Shown: positions 18,513 to 27,431 of the stretch, in pieces
Layout: each line of letters opens with the position of its first letter
Numbering within the stretch: position 1 is the first letter of the stretch
Assembly: GCA_017744915.1 (NCBI GenBank)
Contig: JAGIAH010000016.1
Coordinates: 1-64,000 of the forward strand
Length of the DNA: 64,000 nucleotides
From: Agrobacterium tumefaciens
GTDB lineage: Bacteria > Pseudomonadota > Alphaproteobacteria > Rhizobiales > Rhizobiaceae
Direction of reading: 5' to 3'
Program-made: the position numbers and the translations under genes
Notes under the pieces: model-generated
Told to the model about the DNA's origin: nothing
The model's input: only the letters and a program-made list of their open reading frames with translations
Databases searched by the model: none

Positions 18513-18593
18513 TAGCCTTCACCACAATCTGCTTGCGGTTTTGAGATAGCTCAACCAATCTGGCGTAAAGTAGCTAAATGACGAGCGCCGATC

Positions 18594-18962
18594 ATGCCGC
18601 ATGCAGACGTAGACCCGATGCATCGCAAATATGCGAAGCAGATGCGGAAAGCGATGACAGATGCCGAGCTGAAGCTTTGGAATGCTATTCGTGCGCATCG
18701 CCTCGACGGCTTAAGTTTCCGCAGACAAATGCCGATTGCCGGTTTTATCGTTGATTTCGCGTGCTCGGATCACCGCCTCGTTGTCGAGGTCGATGGCTCT
18801 CAACATACGTCTGAGGCAGCATTACAATACGATCGTGAAAGAACTGCTCGGCTTCAGAAAGACAGCTGGACAGTCCTCCGTTTCTGGAACGACGATATCC
18901 TCAAGGACATCGACAATGTCTGTCTCCACATCCTGAAAACGGTAAAGGAGGAGCAAATATGA
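18594..18962 (+). CDS. DUF559 endonuclease-like protein
   Basis: 122 residues, full length for DUF559. The Vsr/restriction-endonuclease-like core includes MTDAELKLWNAIR, GLSFRRQMPIAGFIVDFACSDHRLVVEVDGSQH (the D...E-V-D catalytic pattern) and RDxR-like YDRERTARLQ, then WTVLRFWNDDIL. Such proteins are common near repeats and mobile DNA, and their role is unknown. The start could also be the ATG at 18618. Its stop overlaps the first GFA gene by 4 bp, although the two are functionally unrelated. Confidence 0.85.
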   Translation: MPHADVDPMHRKYAKQMRKAMTDAELKLWNAIRAHRLDGLSFRRQMPIAGFIVDFACSDHRLVVEVDGSQHTSEAALQYDRERTARLQKDSWTVLRFWNDDILKDIDNVCLHILKTVKEEQI

Positions 18963-19435
18963 GCATTTATACGGGCGGGTGTCAGTGCGGCGCGGTCCGG
19001 TTTCGCGCGACCGGAGACCTGAAAGACAGTTCCATCTGCCATTGCCGCATGTGCCAGAAGGCCTTCGGGGCCTATTATGCGCCGCTGGTTTCGGTGCGCG
19101 AGGTGGAATTCGAATGGACGCGCGGCGAGCCGAAGCGGTTTCAATCCTCCAGCGTCGTCAAACGTGGCTTCTGCCCCGAATGCGGCACGCCGCTGACCTA
19201 TGAGGCGCCGGATGGCATGGCGATCGCGGCCGGCGCGTTTGACGATCCCGCCGCGCTGCCGCCGACAATCCAATGGGGCGTGGAGCGCAAGATCGATTTC
19301 GTCGACACCCTTCACACGCTGCCCGCCGTTCCCACCGAAGAGGATCTGACACAGGTGGATTATCTCGCCGGCCTCGTCTCCTATCAGCACCCCGACCATG
19401 ACACCGAACAATGGCCGCCGGAGAACAGACAATGA
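18959..19435 (+). CDS. GFA-family zinc protein, first of three tandem copies
   Basis: 158 residues. Zinc ligands of the GFA/CENP-V fold are all present: C8 and C10 (GGCQCGAVRF), C27, C29, C32 (CHCRMCQKAFG) and CPECGTPL near residue 72. The founding member is a glutathione-dependent formaldehyde-activating enzyme, but most family members have no known substrate. Its start overlaps the DUF559 stop and its stop overlaps the next GFA start (ATGA, 19432-19435), so this is one translationally coupled unit. Confidence 0.92.
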   Translation: MSIYTGGCQCGAVRFRATGDLKDSSICHCRMCQKAFGAYYAPLVSVREVEFEWTRGEPKRFQSSSVVKRGFCPECGTPLTYEAPDGMAIAAGAFDDPAALPPTIQWGVERKIDFVDTLHTLPAVPTEEDLTQVDYLAGLVSYQHPDHDTEQWPPENRQ

Positions 19436-19899
19436 GCGAAAGCGGTTTTTCCGGCGGCTGCCAGTGTGGTGCCGTGCGGTTCCATGCGGGCAAGCTCGGC
19501 CGGGCCTCCATCTGCCATTGCCGCATGTGCCAGAAGCACTTCGGCAATTTCTTCGGCGCGCTGGTCACCGCCGATCAGGCGCATCTGACCTGGACACGCG
19601 GCCAGCCCGCCCTCTTCCGCTCCTCGGCAAAAATCCATCGCGGTTTCTGCAGCAAATGCGGCACGCCGCTGACCTATCATTATCCCGGCGGCGTGGAGAT
19701 CGCCATCGGCGCCTTCGATCACCCGGATGAGATCGAGCCGCAGGTGCAGGTCAATATCCACAAGCGCATGCCGTGGATTGAACAGCTATTCTCCAAACCG
19801 GCAATCGAACAGAGCGTCGACGAGGCGGAAATCACCTCCTATCAGCACCCGGATCACGATACGGCCATATGGCCGCCGGGGGATGACGCGGATGAGTGA
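19432..19899 (+). CDS. GFA-family zinc protein, second tandem copy
   Basis: 155 residues from the ATG at 19432; an upstream in-frame ATG at 19411 would add seven residues but lies inside the previous gene. It repeats the motif set GGCQCGAVRF, CHCRMCQKHFG and CSKCGTPLTY, and ends in the same YQHPDHDTAIWPP phrase as copy one. It clearly arose by duplication. The substrate is unknown. Confidence 0.92.
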   Translation: MSESGFSGGCQCGAVRFHAGKLGRASICHCRMCQKHFGNFFGALVTADQAHLTWTRGQPALFRSSAKIHRGFCSKCGTPLTYHYPGGVEIAIGAFDHPDEIEPQVQVNIHKRMPWIEQLFSKPAIEQSVDEAEITSYQHPDHDTAIWPPGDDADE

Positions 19900-20371
19900 T
19901 GTCCAGGCCTTCAGCGGCGGTTGCCAATGCGGGGCGGTGCGTTACCGGATCGATGGCGGCCTGCATTATCCGCATCTGTGCCATTGCCGTATGTGCCAGA
20001 AGGCGGCGGGCAATTATTTCATGCCGCTTGCAGCAAGCAGCCGGGCGCAATTTGAATTGACCCGAGGTGAGGTGTCGTGGTTCCAGTCCTCCGACCTCGT
20101 GCGCCGTGGTTTCTGCGGTCGTTGCGGCACGCCGCTTTTCTACGACCTGCCGGAGGCCGATTTCATCAACATCACCCTCGGTTCGCTGGACGAGCCGGAG
20201 CGGGTAAAACCCGAAGCGCAATCCAATCTTACCGGCAAAATGCACTGGTTCGGCGAACTCGACGGCTTGCCGGTCGAGCCGGAACCTGCAACCGATGACA
20301 GACCTCTACCGGTGAACAACCGGCAGCACCCGGATCACGACACGGCCACATGGCCACCCGAAGGAACATAA
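19892..20371 (+). CDS. GFA-family zinc protein, third tandem copy
   Basis: 159 residues from the ATG at 19892, overlapping copy two by 8 bp. Motifs GGCQCGAVRY, CHCRMCQKAAG and CGRCGTPLFY are kept, as is the terminal QHPDHDTATWPP. Divergence is greatest between the second and third cysteine clusters (SSRAQFELTRGEVSWFQSS), the region likely to contact substrate. A proline iminopeptidase gene follows after 3 bp. Confidence 0.92.
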   Translation: MSDVQAFSGGCQCGAVRYRIDGGLHYPHLCHCRMCQKAAGNYFMPLAASSRAQFELTRGEVSWFQSSDLVRRGFCGRCGTPLFYDLPEADFINITLGSLDEPERVKPEAQSNLTGKMHWFGELDGLPVEPEPATDDRPLPVNNRQHPDHDTATWPPEGT

Positions 20372-20374
20372 GAC

Positions 20375-21331
20375 ATGACTGAAGAATTGCGCGGCTTTTA
20401 CCCCGAGATCGAACCCTTCGAGACCGGCATGCTCGATGTCGGTGACGGGCACGCGATCTATTGGGAGCGGGTGGGCACACGCGGCGCAAAACCGGCGGTT
20501 TTCCTGCATGGCGGCCCGGGCGGCGGGGTGAACCCCACCCATCGCCGCGTTTTCGATCCGGCACTTTACGACGTCATCCTGTTCGACCAGCGCGGCTGCG
20601 GCCGTTCCACGCCACATGCGGCGCTGGAGGCCAACACCACCTGGCACCTCGTCGCCGATATCGAAAGGCTGCGCGAACTCTGCGGCTTCGAGAAATGGCT
20701 GCTTTTCGGCGGCTCCTGGGGGTCTACGCTGGCGCTCGCCTATGCCGAGACCCACCCCGACCGCGTCAGCGAACTCGTCCTGCGCGGCATCTACACCGTT
20801 ACGAGACCGGAGCTGGACTGGTATTACCAGTTCGGCGTTTCGGAAATGTACCCCGACCGCTGGGAAAAATTCATCGCGCCCATCCCGGAAGAAGAACGCG
20901 GCGAGATGATGCAGGCCTATAACCGCTATCTCACCGGCGCCGACGAGGCGAAAAAGCTGGATTGCGCCAGGGCATGGAGCCAATGGGAAGGCGCGACCAT
21001 CTCGCTCGTCACCGATCCCGACCGTGTCGAGGATTTCGGCGAGGATAAATATGCCATCGCCTTCGCGCGCATCGAGAACCACTTCTTCGTGAATGGCGGC
21101 TGGCTGGAAGAAGGGCAATTGCTGCGCGATGCCGGCAAGCTGAGAGATATTCCCGGCGTCATCGTGCATGGGCGTTACGACATGCCCTGCCCGCTGAAAT
21201 ATGCCTGGCAGCTTGCCAAGGCCTGGCCGAAGGCGGATTTCCATATTGTCGAGGCAGCGGGGCACGCCATGAGCGAGCCCGGCATTCTCGACCAGCTGAT
21301 CCGCGCGAACGATCAATTTGCGGGAAAATAA
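20375..21331 (+). CDS. pip: Proline iminopeptidase
   Basis: 318 residues of the alpha/beta-hydrolase fold. The oxyanion region HGGPGGG (about 47-53) and the nucleophile elbow GGSWGSTLAL (Ser near 112) are the diagnostic pair for family S33 prolyl aminopeptidases. The catalytic Asp is in HGRYDMPCP and the His in AAGHAMSEPG. It removes N-terminal proline from peptides in the cytoplasm. It starts 3 bp after the third GFA gene with its own ribosome-binding site (aaggaa) and is probably cotranscribed with it. Confidence 0.95.
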   Translation: MTEELRGFYPEIEPFETGMLDVGDGHAIYWERVGTRGAKPAVFLHGGPGGGVNPTHRRVFDPALYDVILFDQRGCGRSTPHAALEANTTWHLVADIERLRELCGFEKWLLFGGSWGSTLALAYAETHPDRVSELVLRGIYTVTRPELDWYYQFGVSEMYPDRWEKFIAPIPEEERGEMMQAYNRYLTGADEAKKLDCARAWSQWEGATISLVTDPDRVEDFGEDKYAIAFARIENHFFVNGGWLEEGQLLRDAGKLRDIPGVIVHGRYDMPCPLKYAWQLAKAWPKADFHIVEAAGHAMSEPGILDQLIRANDQFAGK

Positions 21332-21548
21332 CCAGCGCTTTCAAGCCCTTGCAACATCCGGATGAGACGATGATTCACGCGGGGCAAGCCTCGCGTGAAT
21401 ATTACCCTCACTCGCAATTGCAGCCCGTTTCGCAGGCAGGCGCCTTTTATTCATGCAGTTTTTCTCATGAACCCTTCACGGAAATGAATTGGCTCCCGCC
21501 AGACCGATCCGCTATAAACGGCCATCCGAACAATTGGCGGTACTCCCC

Positions 21549-22457
21549 ATGGCACTCGACAAAACGCTCCCGGCCCAAGAGGGCGGCGATAGCGCGCGCG
21601 GTTTTGCTTTCGCGCTCTCCGCATATCTGCTGTGGGGTTTCCTTCCCCTGTACATGAAGGCGGTCGCGCATATTTCGCCGATCGAGGTCATCGTGCATCG
21701 CGTCATCTGGTCGGTGCCGGTCGCGGCCGTGGTGCTTGTCGTGCTCGGACGCACGGCGGAAATCCGCGCGGCGCTGAAAAACCCGAAAATGCTGGCCATG
21801 GCGAGCCTGACCGCCGCGCTCATCAGCATCAACTGGGGCGTCTATATCTGGTCGATCGGTGCCGGCCGCGCGCTTGATGCCGCACTCGGCTATTTCATCA
21901 ACCCGCTCTTCAGCATCTTCCTCGGCGCGGTGCTTCTGAAGGAAAAACTCTACCCGGCGCAGATCGCCGCCATCAGCCTCGTGGCGCTGGCCGTGGCGAT
22001 CCTCACCTGGCATGCGGGCAGCCTGCCCTGGGTCTCCATCGCGCTCACCGTATCCTGGGGTTTTTACGCCTTCTTCCGCAAGACTTTGCCGATCGGCGCG
22101 ACACAGGGCTTCCTGCTGGAAGTCATGCTGTTGTCCATTCCCGCCGTGCTGGTGATGGCCTGGCTTACCGCCAGTGGACAGGCGCATTTCATGGGTGGCA
22201 ATTCCACCGATACCTGGCTTCTGGCGGCAAGTGGCCTCGTCACCGCCGTTCCGCTCATCCTTTACGGCAACGGCGCGAAACTGCTGCGGCTGTCGACCAT
22301 CGGCATCATGCAATATATCGCGCCGACGATGATCTTCCTCATCGCCATCTTCATCTTCCGGGAACCCTTCGACACGGTGCGGATGGCAGCCTTTGCAATG
22401 ATCTGGGTGGCGCTGGCGATCTATACCGGCTCCAGCCTGATGCGACTCAAGCGGTAA
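21549..22457 (+). CDS. rarD: RarD-type EamA-family transporter
   Basis: 302 residues with ten transmembrane helices in the two EamA halves. The N-terminal FAFALSAYLLWGFLPLYMKA and SINWGVYIWSIGAGRALDAALGYFINPL segments are characteristic of RarD, named for chloramphenicol sensitivity. The physiological substrate is unknown. The start at 21549 (MALDKTLPAQ) gives the usual short cytoplasmic N-terminus; an in-frame ATG at 21489 would add an unlikely extension. Confidence 0.93.
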   Translation: MALDKTLPAQEGGDSARGFAFALSAYLLWGFLPLYMKAVAHISPIEVIVHRVIWSVPVAAVVLVVLGRTAEIRAALKNPKMLAMASLTAALISINWGVYIWSIGAGRALDAALGYFINPLFSIFLGAVLLKEKLYPAQIAAISLVALAVAILTWHAGSLPWVSIALTVSWGFYAFFRKTLPIGATQGFLLEVMLLSIPAVLVMAWLTASGQAHFMGGNSTDTWLLAASGLVTAVPLILYGNGAKLLRLSTIGIMQYIAPTMIFLIAIFIFREPFDTVRMAAFAMIWVALAIYTGSSLMRLKR

Positions 22458-22470
22458 TCTTGGCTCCTCC

Positions 22471-22501
22471 CCTCATTCCTGTGCTCGTCACGGGAATGAG
22501 G
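22471..22501. terminator. Hairpin between convergent rarD and PBP genes
   Basis: CCTCATTCC (22471-22479) pairs with GGAATGAGG (22493-22501), extended inward by GTG/CAC. It follows rarD by 13 bp and precedes the end of the leftward PBP gene by 10 bp. No T run is present, so it may be a weak two-way terminator or a palindromic repeat fragment. Confidence 0.5.
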
Positions 22502-22511
22502 AAGGCAAGGC

Positions 22512-24284
22512 TCAATAATCCACCAGTAATTGCGGCACCGCGTCGTAGCCGAAACGCGGTTTGACGCCGAGTAGTCCCGCCGTCTGGGCGATGATCTCGC
22601 GGGTCATCGGCGCTGCGGTGGAGGCCGCCGTGCGCCCGCCATTCACACCCGTCTTCGGCGCGTCAATCATCGTCAGCACGACATATTTCGGTTTGTGCAT
22701 CGGAAAACCGGCGACAAAGGCGTTGAAATTGATGTTCTTCGCGTAGCGGCCATTGATGACCTTGTCGGCGGTTCCGGTCTTGCCGCCCACATGAAATCCC
22801 TCCACCTGCGCGCCGCGGCCGGAGCCCTTGATGCCGTTCCAGTTGAAAAGATAACGGATATCGGCGCTCGTCTTCTGATTGATGACGCTGCGTGAAAGCG
22901 AGGTCGCAGCCTCTTTCGAACGCGGCAGGAAAGTCGGCGAAATGAGGTTGCCGCCATTGATGAGGGCTGCGGCCGCCACCGCCGTCTGCAGTGGCGTGGT
23001 GGCAACGCCGTGGCCGAAGGAGATGGTGACGGAATTGATCTTCTTCCACACCCTCGGCTGGGTCGGCGTGGCGACACCCGGCATTTCCGTGTCCATTTTC
23101 GTCAGCAGTCCGAGTTTCGTCAGGAACTGCTGGTGGCCTTCGACACCGACCTTGTCGGCCACCGCCGCCGTGCCGATATTCGATGAATATTGAAACACTT
23201 CCGGGATGGACAATGGGCGGTTCTTTCCCTTGAAGTCCTTGATGGTGAAGCCGCCCATGCGGATCGGCCGCGATGCATCCACCACCGAATTGAGGGTGAT
23301 CGCCCCCGCATCCAGCCCCATGGCCAGCGTGAAGCTCTTGAAGGTGGAACCCATTTCGAAGGTGGCGTTGCTCATGCGGTTGAACCAGCCCTTTTCATAC
23401 TCCTTGTCGATGCTGCCATCGGCAAGTGTGCGGGAGGGTTCGTTGGGGTCGTAATCCGGAACCGAGGCCATGGCCAGCACCTCGCCGGTCTCCACATCGA
23501 GGATCACCGAACCGGCCGCTTCCGCCTGATAGGCGCTCTTCGCCTTCACGACGACCTCGCGGACGATGTTCTGGACCCGCAGGTCGATCGAGAGCCTCAC
23601 CGGCTCCAGCGGCGCGCCGCTGGCAAGGCCGACGGCGCGCAGATCGGCCAGTCCCTGCTGGTCGAGATAACGCTCCATGCCGGCAAGCCCCTGATTATCG
23701 ACATTGACGTGGCCGACAATATGCGAAGCGGTCGGCCCACCCGGATAAAACCGTCGTTTTTCCGGCCTGAAACCGATACCGGGTATGCCGAGATTGAGAA
23801 TATCCGCCTGCTGCCTTGGCGTCAGCTGGCGCCGCAGCCACTGGAAGCCGGTATCCGAGCGCAGGCGGCGATGTGTTTCGCGCCAGTCGAGATTGGGAAT
23901 GACGGTTGCGAGCTTCTCCACCACCTCATCGGGATCGACCACGCGGCGCGGATCCGCATAAAGCGAGACCATGTTGAGATCGGTGGCCAGCAATGTGCCG
24001 TTGCGGTCGACAATATCCGGCCTCGAGGCAACCGCCGTCGCCCCGGTATTGATCCACGCCGTCGCCACCGGTTCGGCAAGGCCATATTGGACGAGACGTG
24101 CACCGACGATGACATAGATCACGGCAAAGGCGGCGATCAGGATACCGAGCCTCATCCTTGAATCCACCCGGCGACGCGCGGCGGAACCGAGGATCGCATC
24201 ACCGCCCCGCCCGGCATTTCTCTGAATAATGAAATGCGCCCGGCTCTTGAGCCGCACCACAAAAGCAATCATTTCTGATGACAC
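22512..24284 (-). CDS. FtsI-type class B penicillin-binding protein (PBP3 paralogue)
   Basis: 590 residues. A basic cytoplasmic N-terminus of about 43 residues is followed by one transmembrane helix (about 44-64), the pedestal domain with RPDIVDRNGTLLA, and a transpeptidase domain with all three active-site motifs: STFK (near residue 312), SSN (near 367) and KTGT (near 501). It cross-links septal or polar peptidoglycan in the periplasm. No mraZ, ftsL, murE or ftsW neighbours are present, so this is a stand-alone copy. The Agrobacterium literature describes two PBP3 proteins, and this would be the second. Confidence 0.93.
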   Translation of the reverse strand: MSSEMIAFVVRLKSRAHFIIQRNAGRGGDAILGSAARRRVDSRMRLGILIAAFAVIYVIVGARLVQYGLAEPVATAWINTGATAVASRPDIVDRNGTLLATDLNMVSLYADPRRVVDPDEVVEKLATVIPNLDWRETHRRLRSDTGFQWLRRQLTPRQQADILNLGIPGIGFRPEKRRFYPGGPTASHIVGHVNVDNQGLAGMERYLDQQGLADLRAVGLASGAPLEPVRLSIDLRVQNIVREVVVKAKSAYQAEAAGSVILDVETGEVLAMASVPDYDPNEPSRTLADGSIDKEYEKGWFNRMSNATFEMGSTFKSFTLAMGLDAGAITLNSVVDASRPIRMGGFTIKDFKGKNRPLSIPEVFQYSSNIGTAAVADKVGVEGHQQFLTKLGLLTKMDTEMPGVATPTQPRVWKKINSVTISFGHGVATTPLQTAVAAAALINGGNLISPTFLPRSKEAATSLSRSVINQKTSADIRYLFNWNGIKGSGRGAQVEGFHVGGKTGTADKVINGRYAKNINFNAFVAGFPMHKPKYVVLTMIDAPKTGVNGGRTAASTAAPMTREIIAQTAGLLGVKPRFGYDAVPQLLVDY

Positions 24285-24533
24285 CCACTCTCATGGCGAC
24301 AGAACGGAATTCCGCGACGCCAACGCCTCGGATGAGGCTGGCACAGGATCAGTCGCGGGGCCATGAAAAGAGCGGGCGGCGCGATGCCGCTGTTAAATCT
24401 GTATTAATATACATTTAAAATTGTAACGAGCCGCCGGGCGGCCGTTAACAATCGTTACGCCTGTCGCTTGTCTGCCAAAATGCGCAGCGGTTTTGAGAAG
24501 GAAACAAGCGTAAAAACAGGGCCGTGAAGCGCT
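24285..24533. promoter_or_regulatory. AT-rich intergenic region with hairpin between the LOG-like and PBP genes
   Basis: This gap holds the likely PBP promoter. GTAACGA (24423-24429) pairs perfectly with TCGTTAC (24452-24458), with an inner GCCGCC/GGCGGC stem at about 24430-24442. The stretch 24395-24425 is very AT-rich (taatatacatttaaaattgt). On the minus strand the hairpin falls 76 bp after the LOG-like stop and could terminate that gene. Confidence 0.4.
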
Positions 24534-25154
24534 TTAGAGGCGGGAGATCACCGAAGGATCGCCTTCCGGGTTCTGCTGGGCCAGCGCCCGGTCGATGATG
24601 GCGGGCACGATGTCCTTCACCTCGTCGACGATGAGCGGGTTCAAGAGATGGGCGCGGTGGATGAAACCCTGATCGCGCATGTGCTGCACCAGCTCCAGCA
24701 TCGGGTTCCAGAAGCCGTTGATATTGGCAAAGACCATCGGCTTGGCGTGGCGGCCGAGCTGCGCCCAGGTCATGATCTCGACGATCTCCTCCAGCGTACC
24801 GACGCCGCCGGGCAGGGTCACGAAGGCGTCCGAGCGCTCGAACATCATGTGTTTGCGCTCATGCATGTCCTTGGTGATGACAAGCTCGTTCAATTGTCCG
24901 AGAGAATGGCGCGTTGCCTCCATATCGACCAGAAATTCCGGTATGATGCCGGTCACTTCGCCGCCATTGGAAAGAACGCCGCTGGCAACCGCACCCATGA
25001 TGCCCCTGGTGCCGCCGCCATAAACGAGGCGAATGCCGTTTTCGGCAATGGATTTCCCAAGCGCGCGGCCTGCTTCCATGTGTGCCGGATCACGTCCGGG
25101 CTGGGAGCCGCAATAAACGCAGATGGATCGAATCGCTGTATTTTTGTCCGTCAT
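24534..25154 (-). CDS. LOG family protein (cytokinin-type phosphoribohydrolase, TIGR00730)
   Basis: 206 residues with the Rossmann-like LOG fold. Key motifs are VYGGGTRGIMGAVA (about 44-57) and PGGVGTLEEIVEIMTWAQLG (about 114-133), the PGGxGTxxE active-site sequence. In plants and several bacteria these enzymes release free cytokinin bases from riboside monophosphates. Others hydrolyse AMP or other nucleotides. The name lysine decarboxylase sometimes given to them is an old misannotation. In a plant-associated genus a cytokinin role is possible, but not shown by the sequence. Confidence 0.92.
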   Translation of the reverse strand: MTDKNTAIRSICVYCGSQPGRDPAHMEAGRALGKSIAENGIRLVYGGGTRGIMGAVASGVLSNGGEVTGIIPEFLVDMEATRHSLGQLNELVITKDMHERKHMMFERSDAFVTLPGGVGTLEEIVEIMTWAQLGRHAKPMVFANINGFWNPMLELVQHMRDQGFIHRAHLLNPLIVDEVKDIVPAIIDRALAQQNPEGDPSVISRL

Positions 25155-25310
25155 GGAGGGAAGGAACTATGTGCGATGCGGCACGTCAAGAAAATTTGGG
25201 AAATCCCTTGCAAATATGGCCTTTTGGCCACTCGCCGCTTGTCTGGCGCAAGGTAAGACGCTAGCAATCTCAACTCGTGTGAAAAGCTTGAAATACCCGG
25301 AGATTCCAGG

Positions 25311-27323
25311 ATGAAAAACAATAAGGCCGGTTTGCTGGCGCTGATCGTGCTGGGCATTGCGTCCCTGCTCATGATCTTTTTCGTCCTGCCGCGAATTTCC
25401 AACGACGGCAAACCGATCGGCGACGCCATCAACGAAGCGGGCAACGCCGTGAAGAACAGCGTTGAAATGGGCGGCGACAAGGCGGGCGACATCCTCTCCG
25501 ACGCGGCCGAGGAAACAGCCAACATTGCCGACAAGGTCGGGCGTCTGGCGGCTTCCGCAACCCAGTCGATCAAGGACATGGCCTCGCTTTTCGCCGATAA
25601 CAAGGTTCCGTCCGACGCCGATTTCGCAGCCGCCCGCAAGAAGGTCGAGGCTTCGCTGAAGGAACTGACCAATATCGACATTCCGGAGTCGCTGGACGAA
25701 ACCACGTCGCGGCTCATCACCACGGCGCGCGCCGCCGCCGAACGCACCACGGCCTTCCTGCGCGGCCTGCCTGACAGCGCCGCTGCGGCGGCAGCACAGG
25801 TCCGTCATCTGGCCGGCGTCTTCGCCGGCACCGACGATGGCGCCCCCGAAGCCGCAAAACCGGCCACCGCGCCTGCCGATGCGACGCAGGTCTCCTCCCC
25901 CACCGCGCCGACCTTCGACGTGCTGCGCGTCGAGCCCGATGGTTCGGCCGTGATCGCCGGCAAGGCGCAGCCCGGCGCAAAGCTTGAAATTCTGAGCAAC
26001 GGCAAGGTGATCGCCCAGACGAATATCGATGGCAGTGGCGATTTCGCCGCCGTTTTCGACAATCCCCTGCCGCCCGGCGATCATGAGCTGGTGCTGCGCT
26101 CGACCGATACCAGCGGCAAGGCGACGCAATCCGAAGAAGTGGCAACCGTTTCCGTACCCGACGGCAAGAAAGGCGAACTCCTGGCCATGGTTTCCAAGCC
26201 GGGCAAGGCAAGCCGAGTGCTGGCCATGCCGGAGGCGGCCCCCCCGGCGCTTCAGCCGCAGCATGCCGTGCCGTCGCAACAGCCTGCGACATCTGAAACC
26301 ACCGCCAACAACGCGCCCGCGACCTCTTCCGGCACTGCGGCCGCATCGGCGACCGGCGCTCCGCTCACGTCGAGCGTTCAGGTCACCGCCGTCGAATTCG
26401 AGGGCTCGAAGATTTTCGTTGCGGGTTCCGCGCCCGCCGGTTCGACCGTTCGCGGGCTGGTCGATGACAAGGAAATCGGCAAGACCACGACGGAAGCTTC
26501 CGGTCATTTTGTCATCGAAGGCGATGTCGATCTGGCCGTCGGCAGCCATATCGTCACCGTCGAGGAACTGAATGCAGACGGCACGGCGAAGGTGCGCGTA
26601 CGCGTTCCCTTCGAGCGGCCGCAGACCGATCAGGCAACCGTTGCCATGCAGGCCCCATCGGCCTCATCTTCCGCCACCACGACAACGGCCCCGGCCGAAA
26701 ACCAGAGCACGGCAAGCGACCGCGCCGCATTTGAAAAACTGCGCACCGATGTCGCCAAAGCCTTCGGCATCCTGTCCAATCTCTACAAGGATCAGGCGAC
26801 GCCGGCGCTCGATCAGGCCATTGCCGGCCGCTCCGCCGTGGTGATCGCCCTGAAGTCGCTTTCGGAATTCCGCACTGCCGCCGCCACCGAACCTGCCTTC
26901 ACGGCCTTTGCCGGCGACATCACCGCCAAGGCGCGTCAGCTGCTCGCAACGGTCGAAGCCTGGCCGAATGATGTGGCGGCCATCGGCAAGGGCATCGCGT
27001 CGCTCGCGAGCCGCCTCGCCGAACTGCACATCGTCGCTCCGCCTGCCCCCGCGCCGCAGGCCCCTGCCGGCCCGCAGACCTTCGAGCAGGCACCGCTGGC
27101 CGAAAGCCAGAACAGCGTCATCATCCGCCGCGGCGATACGCTGTGGCAGATTTCCCGTCGCGTTTACGGACAGGGCGTTCGGTATACGACGATCTACCTC
27201 GCCAATGAGGACCAGATCAAAAACCCTGATCTGATCGAGCCCGGCCAGATTTTCGGCGTGCCGAAAGAGGCGCTGCCAAATGCGGAGGAACTCCACCGCA
27301 AGCGGCTGAAGAGCGGCTCCTGA
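25311..27323 (+). CDS. LysM-domain envelope protein with Ig-like repeats
   Basis: 670 residues. An N-terminal transmembrane anchor (about 8-27) is followed by a helical region (30-170), two Ig-like modules of similar plan (FDVLRVEPDGSAVIAGKAQPGA from about 201; VTAVEFEGSKIFVAGSAPAGS from about 359) separated by Ala/Pro/Thr-rich linkers, and a second helical region (about 470-570). One C-terminal LysM domain (about 605-655, RRGDTLWQISRRVYG...YLANEDQI) should bind peptidoglycan. It is probably an envelope-tethering protein. The 156 bp before it show no strong motif. Confidence 0.85.
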   Translation: MKNNKAGLLALIVLGIASLLMIFFVLPRISNDGKPIGDAINEAGNAVKNSVEMGGDKAGDILSDAAEETANIADKVGRLAASATQSIKDMASLFADNKVPSDADFAAARKKVEASLKELTNIDIPESLDETTSRLITTARAAAERTTAFLRGLPDSAAAAAAQVRHLAGVFAGTDDGAPEAAKPATAPADATQVSSPTAPTFDVLRVEPDGSAVIAGKAQPGAKLEILSNGKVIAQTNIDGSGDFAAVFDNPLPPGDHELVLRSTDTSGKATQSEEVATVSVPDGKKGELLAMVSKPGKASRVLAMPEAAPPALQPQHAVPSQQPATSETTANNAPATSSGTAAASATGAPLTSSVQVTAVEFEGSKIFVAGSAPAGSTVRGLVDDKEIGKTTTEASGHFVIEGDVDLAVGSHIVTVEELNADGTAKVRVRVPFERPQTDQATVAMQAPSASSSATTTTAPAENQSTASDRAAFEKLRTDVAKAFGILSNLYKDQATPALDQAIAGRSAVVIALKSLSEFRTAAATEPAFTAFAGDITAKARQLLATVEAWPNDVAAIGKGIASLASRLAELHIVAPPAPAPQAPAGPQTFEQAPLAESQNSVIIRRGDTLWQISRRVYGQGVRYTTIYLANEDQIKNPDLIEPGQIFGVPKEALPNAEELHRKRLKSGS

Positions 27324-27335
27324 TTATGTGAAGAC

Positions 27336-27396
27336 GTTGCGGTGAACCCGCAACAACCCTATCTGTGACACGCGCGGCGGCTTGACCAAAGCCGCC
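27336..27396 (+). terminator. Two consecutive hairpins behind the LysM gene
   Basis: GTTGCGG/CCGCAAC (27336-27342 with 27348-27354) and GGCGGCTT/AAGCCGCC (27376-27383 with 27389-27396) form two perfect short stems in the 108-bp gap before the Atm1-like gene. Neither has a T tail, so termination is uncertain. Confidence 0.45.
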
Positions 27397-27431
27397 GTCC
27401 TGCTGTCGGCTTCCGGCAGTGACCGGAGAGA

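Noticed and set aside
23190-24161. Long open frame (323 codons) on the plus strand opposite the PBP gene
   Set aside because: Exact antisense of a gene with full catalytic motifs. High GC keeps stop codons rare on the opposite strand; no domain or ribosome-binding site supports it.
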